Positions 25,434-34,089 of a stretch of DNA of 64,000 nucleotides are shown here, piece after piece. The notes beneath the pieces are model-generated. The model saw nothing but the letters and a program-made list of their open reading frames with translations, did not search any database and was not told the origin of the DNA. Within the stretch, counting starts at the first letter, position 1. Every line of letters starts with the position of its first letter. A program made the translations under genes and the position numbers. Source of the stretch: Pelagibacterales bacterium SAG-MED47 (GTDB lineage: Bacteria; Pseudomonadota; Alphaproteobacteria; Pelagibacterales; Pelagibacteraceae); contig JACWEO010000001.1 in the NCBI GenBank assembly GCA_014653355.1, forward strand, positions 138,912-202,911. The letters are read 5' to 3'.

Positions 25434-26500
25434 TGAAAAGAATAGTTATAATTGGTGCAGGTGTAATTGGCTTATCTATAGCTTATGAATTATCTAAAGT
25501 AAAAAAATTTAAGATTATTCTTGTGGAAAGAAAAAAAAAATTTGGTCTAGAAAATACTTCAAAAAATTCCCAAGTTATTCACTCAGGGGTTTATTATAAA
25601 AAAAATTCCTTAAAAAATATTTTATGTATTAAAGGAAAAAAATTAATTTATAAATTTTGTAAAAAATATAAAATTAAGAATATTAAAACAGGAAAATTAT
25701 TTTTAGCTTGTACAAAAGAAGAAGAAAAATATTTAAATATTTTAAAAAAAAATGCGTTTAAAAATGGTGTAAAAGATGTAAGAATAATTAATTTCAAAGA
25801 ACTACGACGTATAGAGCCAACAATAATAGCAAAAAAAGCTTTGTTGTCTCCTTCATCAGGGATTTTTGATGTTCAAGCTTTTATAAAAAAATTATTTCTA
25901 ATTTCAAGGAAAAATGGAGTGAATTTTAGATTCAATTTCAAAAATTTTATTTTAAAAAAAAATGATAATAAATTCTATTTTAACAACTCCAAAGAGGATT
26001 TGTTTGATTATGTAATTAATAGCGCTGGTATGGATGCAATTAAAATTGCAAGACAAAGCTTTCCTAACCAAAAATTTCCTGACAATAATTTTGTAAAAGG
26101 CATTTATTTTATGACAAAAGAAAAATTAAAAGTTAAAAAAATAATTTATAGAGCTATGTTACCAGGTGATACTAAAGAAAGAATAGATATTACACCACTT
26201 TTAACTGGAGGGTATATTTTTGGACCGAGTGTTGAAAAATCAAAATTTACCGACAAAAACAAGTTAAAAAGTAAATTTATTAATGGTATTAAAAATTATT
26301 TACCAAAAGTAAATGAAAAAAAAATTTCGTATTACAAGGAAGGTGTTAGACCTAAAATAATGTATAAAAAGATAAAATCAAACGAGGATTTTTATATAAA
26401 AAAATTAAAAAATCATAATTGGATAAATTTGTTTGGTATGGAGTCCCCTGGATTAACATCTGCACTTTCAATAGCAAAGTATATAAAAAGGATTATGTAA
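25433..26500 (+). CDS. FAD-dependent oxidoreductase, LhgO / DAO-like
   Basis: This 355-residue protein has an FAD-binding GAGVIG (8-13), followed by the NSQVIHSGVYYK and LCIKGKKL segments typical of L-2-hydroxyglutarate oxidase (LhgO) and GlpD/DAO relatives. The C-terminal MESPGLTSALSIAKYI is the second FAD-binding segment. Such enzymes oxidise alpha-hydroxy or alpha-amino acids to 2-oxo acids. Its start overlaps the aminotransferase stop by one base. Pairing with an aminotransferase suggests hydroxy- to keto- to amino-acid chemistry. Confidence 0.75.
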   Translation: MKRIVIIGAGVIGLSIAYELSKVKKFKIILVERKKKFGLENTSKNSQVIHSGVYYKKNSLKNILCIKGKKLIYKFCKKYKIKNIKTGKLFLACTKEEEKYLNILKKNAFKNGVKDVRIINFKELRRIEPTIIAKKALLSPSSGIFDVQAFIKKLFLISRKNGVNFRFNFKNFILKKNDNKFYFNNSKEDLFDYVINSAGMDAIKIARQSFPNQKFPDNNFVKGIYFMTKEKLKVKKIIYRAMLPGDTKERIDITPLLTGGYIFGPSVEKSKFTDKNKLKSKFINGIKNYLPKVNEKKISYYKEGVRPKIMYKKIKSNEDFYIKKLKNHNWINLFGMESPGLTSALSIAKYIKRIM

Positions 26501-26503
26501 TTT

Positions 26504-27649
26504 ATGAAATTGTTGATTATTGGAGGAGGTATGTACGTAAAAGGTTCTCAATTTAATGAAAATGGAACAATTATACCATCTATAATAGAGTCAATTAAAG
26601 AAAAAAATATTGATCAAGTAGGTTTTGTTACAACATCAAACAAATCTGCTGATGAATGTATCAAAATTTCTAAAAAATTATCTAGGTTTTTAAAAGTTAA
26701 GATTAATCCTAAAACTTTTTTAAAATTTAAATCTAATTCAAAAGTAAGTTATAAAAAAGCTATTAAAGAATTTAAACCAGATGCAACTATAGTGGTAACC
26801 CCAGATCATACCCATTACAAAATATGTAAAGATGTAATTTTATCGAACTCAAACTTATTAGTTGTAAAACCTTTATCTAATAAAGCTAAGGAAGTAAAAA
26901 AGTTAGTTAATTTGATAAAAAATAGAAGAAAGATTTATCAAGTTGAATTTCACAAACGACTAGATGAGGCAAATCTTACATTAAAAAAATTTATCTTTGA
27001 AAAAAAACTTGGTGACCTGAAATATTGTGTTATTGAATACAGTCAAAAAAAAATTATACCTGAAACATTTTTCAAAAATTGGGCAGATAAATCTAATAGT
27101 TTCCAATATCTAGGTGTTCACTATATTGATTTAATTTATTTTATGACAAAATTTAAACCTGTTCGGGTTTGGGCGTGGGGTCAAAAGGGATATTTAAAAA
27201 AAAAGGGTATCAATACATGGGATGCTGTTCAAGCGACAGTTGAATGGAGAAGCAAAAGTAAAAAATTTTTTTCATATATAATAACAAATTGGATTGATCC
27301 AAATAATTCATCTGCAACATCTGATCAAAAAATAAATTTTGTTGGCGATAAAGGTAGATTTTATTCTGATCAAAAAAATAGAGGAATATTTACAGTGTCC
27401 GATCAGAATAACTTTTCACATTTAAATCCCTATTTTACAAATTTAAATTTATCAGAAAGATATTTTTTTGATGGATACGGAGTTAAAAATATAAAAAATT
27501 TCATAAAAAATTCCAAAGAAAATAAAAATATAAATTTCAATTTAAAAACTTTGAACTCAACTTTTTACGAGTCAATTATATCTACTAAAGTGATAGAGGC
27601 TGTAAATAAAAGTTTAAAAAATAAAAGCAAGGTCATAGATATTAAATGA
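26504..27649 (+). CDS. Gfo/Idh/MocA-type oxidoreductase
   Basis: In this 381-residue protein the N-terminal glycine loop is unusual (GGGMYVKGS), but VVTPDHTHYKICK and VVKPLSNKA match the family's VxTP.xxH and KP motifs. VEFHKRLDEAN and YLGVHYIDLIYFM provide the second domain and the catalytic-type histidine. It overlaps the next gene by four bases. The substrate is probably a sugar or polyol-like acid intermediate, not identifiable from sequence. Confidence 0.68.
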   Translation: MKLLIIGGGMYVKGSQFNENGTIIPSIIESIKEKNIDQVGFVTTSNKSADECIKISKKLSRFLKVKINPKTFLKFKSNSKVSYKKAIKEFKPDATIVVTPDHTHYKICKDVILSNSNLLVVKPLSNKAKEVKKLVNLIKNRRKIYQVEFHKRLDEANLTLKKFIFEKKLGDLKYCVIEYSQKKIIPETFFKNWADKSNSFQYLGVHYIDLIYFMTKFKPVRVWAWGQKGYLKKKGINTWDAVQATVEWRSKSKKFFSYIITNWIDPNNSSATSDQKINFVGDKGRFYSDQKNRGIFTVSDQNNFSHLNPYFTNLNLSERYFFDGYGVKNIKNFIKNSKENKNINFNLKTLNSTFYESIISTKVIEAVNKSLKNKSKVIDIK

Positions 27650-28677
27650 TTAAAATAAGTTATAATAAACTAGTAAACTTTACATATAAAATTTTAAGAA
27701 AGATAAATCTAAATGAGTTTAGTGCTAAAGCTGTTAGCTTAGGAATTTGTGAAGCCTCACTTAGGGGGGTGGATTCTCATGGGGTAAAATTATTTCCTCA
27801 TTATGTTAAATCAGGTATTTTTGGTAGAAAAAACCTTAATCCTAAATTTAAATTTTACAAAAAATTTGAGAGCGCTTATCTTCTAGATGCCGATAATGGA
27901 TTTGGTCTAGCTGCAGGAGCTAAAGCAATCGATAAAGGTATGAAAATTGCAAAAAAAAAGGGAATTTGCATGGTTGGGGTCAAAAACTCTAGTCATCCAG
28001 GTGCTTTAGCTAGTATAGCATTACCAGCTGCAAAAAAAGGTTTTATTGTTTTTGCTTTCACACACGCAGACTCTTTACAATTAACTTATGGAGGCAAAAC
28101 TCCTTTTTTTGGAACTAATCCGATTTGTTTTGTAGCTCCCAGGTATAAAAAGGAGCCATTTTGCCTAGATATGGCCACAACACAGATTTCATGGAATAAG
28201 CTTTTAAATTATAAAAGATTAAAAAAAAAATTACCTGTTTACACTGCAGCAGACAAAAATGGCAATATAACTAATAATCCAAATTTAGCTAATAGTTTAT
28301 TGTCTATTGGTGAATATAAAGGTTACGGTTTAGCTGCCATGATTGAAATTTTGTGTTCAGTTTTTTTAGGGATGAATTTTGGAAAAGATATTCCTCCAAT
28401 GTACAAAAGTTCTATGTCTAAACCTAGAAAATTAGGACAGTTTTATATAATTTTAAGATCTGATGCTTTTGTTAGAAAAAATCAATTTATTAAAGATTTA
28501 AGTAAGATGTGTAATAGAGTTAAAAACCAAAAAAAAAAGAAAAATGAAAAAATTTATTTACCAAATGACAAAGAGATAATTATTTCAAAAGAAAGATTAA
28601 AAAATGGAATTCCTATTGATAAAATTTTATATGATGAAATTGAGCAAATTTCAAATAATTACAAAATTAGCATATGA
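27646..28677 (+). CDS. Malate/L-lactate dehydrogenase (LDH2/MDH2) family oxidoreductase
   Basis: This 343-residue protein has the signatures RGVDSHGV near residue 40, a central GVKNSSHPGALA, and FGTNPICF with LDMATT. This NAD(P)-dependent family reduces 2-oxo or imine groups (malate, sulfolactate, ureidoglycolate, piperideine-2-carboxylate). It is unusual inside a glycan locus and links a 2-oxo/2-hydroxy acid to the neighbouring oxidase and aminotransferase. Four-base overlaps join it on both sides. Confidence 0.78.
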   Translation: MIKISYNKLVNFTYKILRKINLNEFSAKAVSLGICEASLRGVDSHGVKLFPHYVKSGIFGRKNLNPKFKFYKKFESAYLLDADNGFGLAAGAKAIDKGMKIAKKKGICMVGVKNSSHPGALASIALPAAKKGFIVFAFTHADSLQLTYGGKTPFFGTNPICFVAPRYKKEPFCLDMATTQISWNKLLNYKRLKKKLPVYTAADKNGNITNNPNLANSLLSIGEYKGYGLAAMIEILCSVFLGMNFGKDIPPMYKSSMSKPRKLGQFYIILRSDAFVRKNQFIKDLSKMCNRVKNQKKKKNEKIYLPNDKEIIISKERLKNGIPIDKILYDEIEQISNNYKISI

Positions 28678-30023
28678 AACCAAAAATTTCAATTATTATT
28701 AGAACAAAAAATGAAGAAAGATGGATTTCAAAATGTATTGATGCCATTCAGACTCAAAAGTTTAAAAATTTTGAAATTATAATTGTAGATAATAAAAGTA
28801 CTGACAAAACAATTAAAAAAGCAAAATTATGTGGTGTAAGAAAAATAATATCAATAGAAAACTATCTTCCTGGCTTGGCATTGAATACAGGTATAAGAAA
28901 GAGTTCTGGAGATTTTATTGTTTGTTTGTCCGCACACTGTATCCCCAAAAATAATAGCTGGCTTACAGAATTATTAAAAAATTTTAAAGATGAAAAGGTG
29001 GCTGGTGTGTATGGAAGACAAATTCCCATGGAATTTTCTAAGGATGCTGACAAGAGAGATTTATTTTTAGTTTTTGGTTTAGATAAAAAAATTCAAATTA
29101 AAGATAGTTTCTTTCATAATGCAAATTCTATGATAAGAAAAAAAATTTGGAATAAGATAAATTTTGATAATAAAATTTCGAATATTGAGGATAGAATCTG
29201 GGGCCAAGAGGTAATTAAAAAAAAATATAAACTTATCTATGAGCCAGAAGCAAGTGTATATCATTATCATGGTATTCATCAAGATGGGAACTTAACAAGA
29301 TTGAAAAATGTAGTTAATATAATTCAGTCCCAAGACAAAAATTTTAGTCAGGGGAATATTGATCCAAATTCTCTAAATATTGTTGCCTTAATACCATCAA
29401 AAGGTAAACCTAAAAAATTTAAAAAGGACAATTTACTTTTATATACTTTAAATGCTGCAAAAAAATCAAAATATATAAAAAAAATAATTGTATCAACGGA
29501 TAATTATGAAACAAAAAAACTTTCTATTAATGAGGGGGCAGAATGTCCATTTATCAGACCCAAAAAACTTTCATCAGAAAAAATTAATTTGGAAGAAGTT
29601 CAAAAATTTTCTTTGAAAGAACTAGAAAAAAAAAAAATTATACCAGATTTAATTATTCATTTAGAAGAAACATTTCCTTTTAGGGACAGTGGACTAATTG
29701 ATGAAATAATCGAAACTTTATTAAAAAATGGTCATGATACTGTCATTGCTGCCAAGGAAGAAAATGGCTGGCTATGGAAAGAAAATAATAAAAAAGTTTT
29801 TTTGAGGTTAGATGAAGGTGACGTGCCTAGAAAATACAAAAAAAAATCTTATATCGGTTTACATGGTGTATGCTGCGCAACATATCCTGAATATTTGAGA
29901 AAAGGGTCTTTATTAGGAGAAAATGTTGGTCTATTTCCTATAAAGAATAATTTAAGCTCACTAGAGATTAGAGATGTTAAAAGTCATAAAAAATTTTATC
30001 AATTTTTAAAAAAAAATAAATGA
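28674..30023 (+). CDS. Fusion of GT2 glycosyltransferase and CMP-sugar-type cytidylyltransferase
   Basis: In this 449-residue protein, residues 1 to about 225 are GT2 (IRTKNEERWISKCI, IIVDNKSTDKT, then an internal acidic segment and a YHYHGIHQDG region). Residues about 236-449 resemble NeuA-type cytidylyltransferases (ALIPSKGKPKKFKKDN, IVSTDNYET, LEETFPFRDSGL). The fusion suggests that the product of the cluster is activated and transferred by one polypeptide. The NTP domain has SKGKPKKF where classical ones have RxGSKR, so its activity needs testing. Four-base overlaps on both sides. Confidence 0.7.
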   Translation: MKPKISIIIRTKNEERWISKCIDAIQTQKFKNFEIIIVDNKSTDKTIKKAKLCGVRKIISIENYLPGLALNTGIRKSSGDFIVCLSAHCIPKNNSWLTELLKNFKDEKVAGVYGRQIPMEFSKDADKRDLFLVFGLDKKIQIKDSFFHNANSMIRKKIWNKINFDNKISNIEDRIWGQEVIKKKYKLIYEPEASVYHYHGIHQDGNLTRLKNVVNIIQSQDKNFSQGNIDPNSLNIVALIPSKGKPKKFKKDNLLLYTLNAAKKSKYIKKIIVSTDNYETKKLSINEGAECPFIRPKKLSSEKINLEEVQKFSLKELEKKKIIPDLIIHLEETFPFRDSGLIDEIIETLLKNGHDTVIAAKEENGWLWKENNKKVFLRLDEGDVPRKYKKKSYIGLHGVCCATYPEYLRKGSLLGENVGLFPIKNNLSSLEIRDVKSHKKFYQFLKKNK

Positions 30024-30640
30024 AATTTAAAAAAAAAATTATTCTAATTGGAACCGAAGAGGATATGATTTTTGAATTGAAAAATGCAAATTATGATCTA
30101 GCAGGATATTTTGGAAATAAAAAAAAACACTCACTTAAATATTTAGGCAAAATCACTCAAATCTCAAATTATTTAAAAAAAAATTCTAAAGTAAAGATCT
30201 GTATAGCAATGGGACCATTAAATATTAGAAAAATACTTCTTAAAAAGTATAAAAAAAATATATTAACCTATGTTTCAAAAAATTCCATTATTTCGAAATT
30301 GACCAAAGTAAGCACAGGCTCTTTTATACAAAATAGTTGTTTTATAGGTAATAACAGCAAAATAGGTGAAGCTTGTAAAATAAATGTTGGGGCAAAAATA
30401 CATCATAATTCTACAATTGGATCTTTTTCAGATATAGCTCCAAACTCTACAATTCTCGGTAATGTTAAAATAGGTAATGAATGTTACATAGGAGCAGGAA
30501 CAACTGTTAGAGAGAAAGTTAAAATCTCAAATAATATAATGACAGGTATAAATTCAGCTGTAGTCAAAAATTTGAATAAAAGTGGATTGTATATTGGTAT
30601 ACCTGCAAAAAAAATAAAAGATTCCTACGAAAGACCTTAA
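30020..30640 (+). CDS. Sugar acyltransferase, NeuD/PglD family
   Basis: In this 206-residue protein a Rossmann-like N-terminal region (LIGTEEDM) is followed by left-handed beta-helix repeats (about 100-195, including GNNSKIGEACKINVGAKI and GNECYIGAGT). It closes the tightly coupled cluster 23669-30640 and probably acetylates an amino group added by the HisC-like enzyme. It is only distantly similar to the acetyltransferase at 12605-13183. Confidence 0.72.
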   Translation: MKFKKKIILIGTEEDMIFELKNANYDLAGYFGNKKKHSLKYLGKITQISNYLKKNSKVKICIAMGPLNIRKILLKKYKKNILTYVSKNSIISKLTKVSTGSFIQNSCFIGNNSKIGEACKINVGAKIHHNSTIGSFSDIAPNSTILGNVKIGNECYIGAGTTVREKVKISNNIMTGINSAVVKNLNKSGLYIGIPAKKIKDSYERP

Positions 30641-30654
30641 ATTTTAAAAAATAA

Positions 30655-32379
30655 ATGAATAAAAAAGATATCATTGTATTATATGATAAAGATGATGTAC
30701 TGGAGTTTAATTTATTAAATAAAGAATATAAAAAAGTTTTTTTATTTTCTCCCGGATTGGAAATTTTTTTAAAAGAAAAAAATGAAATAGATGTTTATAA
30801 ACCTGATCCAAAATTAAATTATTCAACACAAAAAAAAATAATTGAGGAGTCTAAAAAAATTTGTGAAGAATATAAAAAAAATTTCCATTATTTAGAAAAA
30901 TTAGATAAGGGTATTGTAGAAAATATTCATAATATATTTTTTGCGACTACTTTTTCCTCTTTATATTTGATTGAAAATTTAAGAGATTATAAGAATTTAA
31001 GCTTATTATATAAAAAAGACTTTCATAATTTTGATAATTTTGAAGATTTTATATCTATGTTTTTAGAAAAAATGTTCTTTAAAAATAATCAGGGTTTTTT
31101 TAAATATTTGCGTTCTACAAAACTCTCAAAAATAAAAAAATTTTTTATTAAAATAAATAATCAGATTTGTAGAATAGGAAAAAAACAAAACAACAAATTG
31201 ATTAGTGGTTCACTCTTAAGCAAGAAAATTTTAGAAAAAAGCCAAAAAGAATTAACTATTTTTGAATTGAAACCTTATCATGATTTCAAAAAATATCATA
31301 TTATTTTGAATTTGTTATCTTTGTTAAATGTAGTAAAAAAAAAAAAAATATTTTTTTTATTTCCAGTGCAGGATAGTCATTTCAGTAATAACAATATAAA
31401 AAAAGATTTGAATAAATTTTTTAACTCTTTAAAGGATAAAAATTTTGACTATTTTAAAAAAATTATTGTAAAACCAATTATAAAGTATTGTGAAAATCAA
31501 GAGACTTTTAAAAAAAGTGTTTCAAGTTTCGTTGATTTCTTAGACCCAAAATGTGTTTTCGTTGATCAATTGAGATTTGATGTATCTACACTTTTGGCCT
31601 CAATCTGTTCTAAAAGAAATAAAGATGTTATTCTTGTTCCTCATGGCTCAATATCAATTCCTAGTGATGAATTTTCAGAGTTTGTTCTACCAATAGTTGC
31701 AAGAGGATTAATTTATTCAAAAATAGCAAATTACTCAGTAGCGCAATCCAAAATATCATATGAGGCGATAAAATATTATGACAGTAAAATAAAGATTCTT
31801 AAATCAAATCCTATTTTATTTGGAAAAATAATTTTAATAAAAAATTCACTTAAAAGAGGCAAATTTAGATTTCTTCACGCAAGTACTCCAAAAACATTAT
31901 CTGCATGGCCATGGATTTATGAAAATTATAACGAATATATGGATAATATAATGCAATTAGTACAAAGCTTAAAATCCTTTAAAAATATTGAATTAGTCAT
32001 AAGGTTTAGAGAAGGTCCCGAGTGTGATTTAAATACCTTTAAAAAGTTAATTAAATTTGAAAAAAATAAATTTGTAAAAATATCTGAAAATAAAGATTTC
32101 TTTGATGATATTAGTAACACTGATTGTTTAATAAGTTTTTCATCAACATCGATAGAGGAAGCTATTTTTCTAAACAAAAAAGTTTTAATTCATTCTAATA
32201 ATAAAATTTATAAACATATTAATTATAAATTTGAGGAAAAAAGTGATATTATTTATTCAAATCAAAAAAATATCAATGAAAAACTTAAACTAATTATGAA
32301 TGATGGTATTTCAAGAAATTATGATGTTCTATGGAACAACACTTTTTCTAAAAAAGAAGATTTGCAGGAATTTATTTAG
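30655..32379 (+). CDS. Large GT-B-like protein of unknown function
   Basis: This 574-residue soluble protein has a central SKRNKDVILVPHGS segment and a C-terminal NTDCLISFSSTSIEEAIFLNKKV (about 500-522), which resemble the two halves of a capsule-type GT-B transferase. The same plan recurs in the proteins at 20785-22539 and 34090-35475. A 14-A run lies at 31335-31348 inside the frame. No donor or acceptor can be assigned. Confidence 0.4.
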   Translation: MNKKDIIVLYDKDDVLEFNLLNKEYKKVFLFSPGLEIFLKEKNEIDVYKPDPKLNYSTQKKIIEESKKICEEYKKNFHYLEKLDKGIVENIHNIFFATTFSSLYLIENLRDYKNLSLLYKKDFHNFDNFEDFISMFLEKMFFKNNQGFFKYLRSTKLSKIKKFFIKINNQICRIGKKQNNKLISGSLLSKKILEKSQKELTIFELKPYHDFKKYHIILNLLSLLNVVKKKKIFFLFPVQDSHFSNNNIKKDLNKFFNSLKDKNFDYFKKIIVKPIIKYCENQETFKKSVSSFVDFLDPKCVFVDQLRFDVSTLLASICSKRNKDVILVPHGSISIPSDEFSEFVLPIVARGLIYSKIANYSVAQSKISYEAIKYYDSKIKILKSNPILFGKIILIKNSLKRGKFRFLHASTPKTLSAWPWIYENYNEYMDNIMQLVQSLKSFKNIELVIRFREGPECDLNTFKKLIKFEKNKFVKISENKDFFDDISNTDCLISFSSTSIEEAIFLNKKVLIHSNNKIYKHINYKFEEKSDIIYSNQKNINEKLKLIMNDGISRNYDVLWNNTFSKKEDLQEFI

Positions 32380-32384
32380 AGTAA

Positions 32385-33011
32385 ATGAACTATAAAATTT
32401 TAGATAACTTTTTGGACCAAACTAGCTTTGATTATTTATCTTCACTTAAATTGAAAAATGTCAGTCCTAATGAAGTTTTAAATCATCACAATAGAGTTTA
32501 TAAAAATGGTGAAATTGAAAGCCATTGTATCAGTTCAGAAATTTTAAAAAACCTTCAAAATTCTTGTCATAAAATTGCAATAAATTTACTTAATGAGTTG
32601 GCTCCTCATAAAACAAGTTTATACGAATACACAGATTTTAATATAATTGAAACAGGTAAAGATTATACTTTTCCAATCCATAGAGATCATGTTAATAAAT
32701 TATTAAGTGGTGTTATATATCTAAAACCTGAAAAAAATACTGGAACTATAATATACAAAAATAAAAAAGGGGATAATCCTTGTGAGATTCCGTGGAAAGA
32801 AAATAGGGCATTATTCTTTTCAAGAACAGAAAAAAATTCTTGGCACAATTATAAAGGAGATGGAAAAAATAATAGAATTGTACTTGTGTATAATTTAATG
32901 ACAACTGACACCAAAGCAATTTGTAAATTAGAAAAAATCAATTATAATTTTATAAAATTTAGAGAATTTATAAATCCATATTTTTATAGAATTTTTAAGA
33001 AAGTTTTATAA
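32385..33011 (+). CDS. 2-oxoglutarate/Fe(II) oxygenase-like protein
   Basis: In this 208-residue protein the facial triad is visible as H99-x-D101 (PIHRDHVNK) and H154 (SWHNYKG), with R164 (NNRIVLVYNL) placed for the 2-oxoglutarate carboxylate. It resembles the prolyl-4-hydroxylase / SM-20 type double-stranded beta-helix. In a glycan locus it could hydroxylate a sugar, lipid carrier or glycolipid. It lies just after a GT-like gene and before a radical SAM gene. Confidence 0.65.
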   Translation: MNYKILDNFLDQTSFDYLSSLKLKNVSPNEVLNHHNRVYKNGEIESHCISSEILKNLQNSCHKIAINLLNELAPHKTSLYEYTDFNIIETGKDYTFPIHRDHVNKLLSGVIYLKPEKNTGTIIYKNKKGDNPCEIPWKENRALFFSRTEKNSWHNYKGDGKNNRIVLVYNLMTTDTKAICKLEKINYNFIKFREFINPYFYRIFKKVL

Positions 33012-33080
33012 TATGAATAAAAATATTTCTTTACTCTTAATAAACAAAGTTATAGCACATATGATCTAAGATTTTAATAT

Positions 33081-34088
33081 ATGGAAAAAAAAATAAATTT
33101 AAAAAGAATAGTTATGGAGGTTTTTGGGGGGTGTAATTATACTTGCCAAATGTGTCCACAGACCAACCCTGGAAGAGGAAAAAGTTTTACCAGAAAAATG
33201 CCTTTAAAAGAATTCGAGAGAATTTTAGATGAAATAGTGCCTAAGCATGGAAAACCTCAAATTAATTTAGAGGGCAGTGGGGAACCTACTATGGCAAAAG
33301 ATTTACCTGAATATATTAAAGCTGTAAAAAAAAGAAATTTAAAATGTTTCATGTATTGTAATGGTGCTCGTTTAAATGGACAGTTTATGAAAGATGTTGT
33401 TGATGCAGGTATAGATTTTATCAGATTTAGTGTTATTGGCTATAACAGAGAATTATATAAAAAGTGGATGAATATAGATAATTTTGATTTGATATTAAAA
33501 AATTTAAGTGAACTTAAATCTTATGTTAAATCTTCAAACGCTGATACAAAAGTTAGTACTTATCATCTAATCACAGACAACGACAATATAAATAAAGAAA
33601 TAGAACTTTATAAAAACAATGTTATTAATGTTGTGAATTCTATTGCTTACATATGGAAAATGCATAATTGGAGCGGCAATCACGACAATATTAACCCTAG
33701 AGAAAAAACAAAAAGAAGGACTTGTGGAAGACCATTTGCTCCAGAATTAACAGTTAGAGCTGGTGGTAAAACTGGCAGAACCGGGAGCGTTGTTCCTTGT
33801 TGTCAAACATTAGGACCACCAAATGAGGAAAAAAGTATTTTAGGTCATTTAGATAAAAGCAGTTTTGAGGAAGTTTATTTTGGGAAAGAATATGAAGATT
33901 TAAGGAATGCTCATGAAAAAAAAGATTTTGATAGAATAGATTACTGTAAAAATTGTGATTTTTTATATGAGGATCCAGAAGCTATTGTATGGACTAACGA
34001 CAAAGATCATCAATTATACAATATGTTAGGTACAGGAGAAGATTTTATTCTCACAGACTATAAAGATAGAAATAAACATCCTAAATAA
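33081..34088 (+). CDS. Radical SAM protein with SPASM-like C-terminus
   Basis: In this 335-residue protein GGCNYTCQMC gives the CxxxCxxC iron-sulfur motif (C18, C22, C25). The C-terminal part has further cysteines (RTCGRPF, VPCCQTLG, DYCKNCDF) as in SPASM domains that bind auxiliary clusters. The substrate is not evident; a sugar epimerisation or deoxygenation, or a peptide modification, would fit. It is separated from the oxygenase by 69 bases and followed at once by a GT-like gene starting with TTG. Confidence 0.75.
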   Translation: MEKKINLKRIVMEVFGGCNYTCQMCPQTNPGRGKSFTRKMPLKEFERILDEIVPKHGKPQINLEGSGEPTMAKDLPEYIKAVKKRNLKCFMYCNGARLNGQFMKDVVDAGIDFIRFSVIGYNRELYKKWMNIDNFDLILKNLSELKSYVKSSNADTKVSTYHLITDNDNINKEIELYKNNVINVVNSIAYIWKMHNWSGNHDNINPREKTKRRTCGRPFAPELTVRAGGKTGRTGSVVPCCQTLGPPNEEKSILGHLDKSSFEEVYFGKEYEDLRNAHEKKDFDRIDYCKNCDFLYEDPEAIVWTNDKDHQLYNMLGTGEDFILTDYKDRNKHPK

Positions 34089-34089
34089 A

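Noticed and set aside
33013-33069. 18-codon ORF between the oxygenase and radical SAM genes
   Set aside because: Too short and without hydrophobic or charged pattern; nothing indicates a real small protein.
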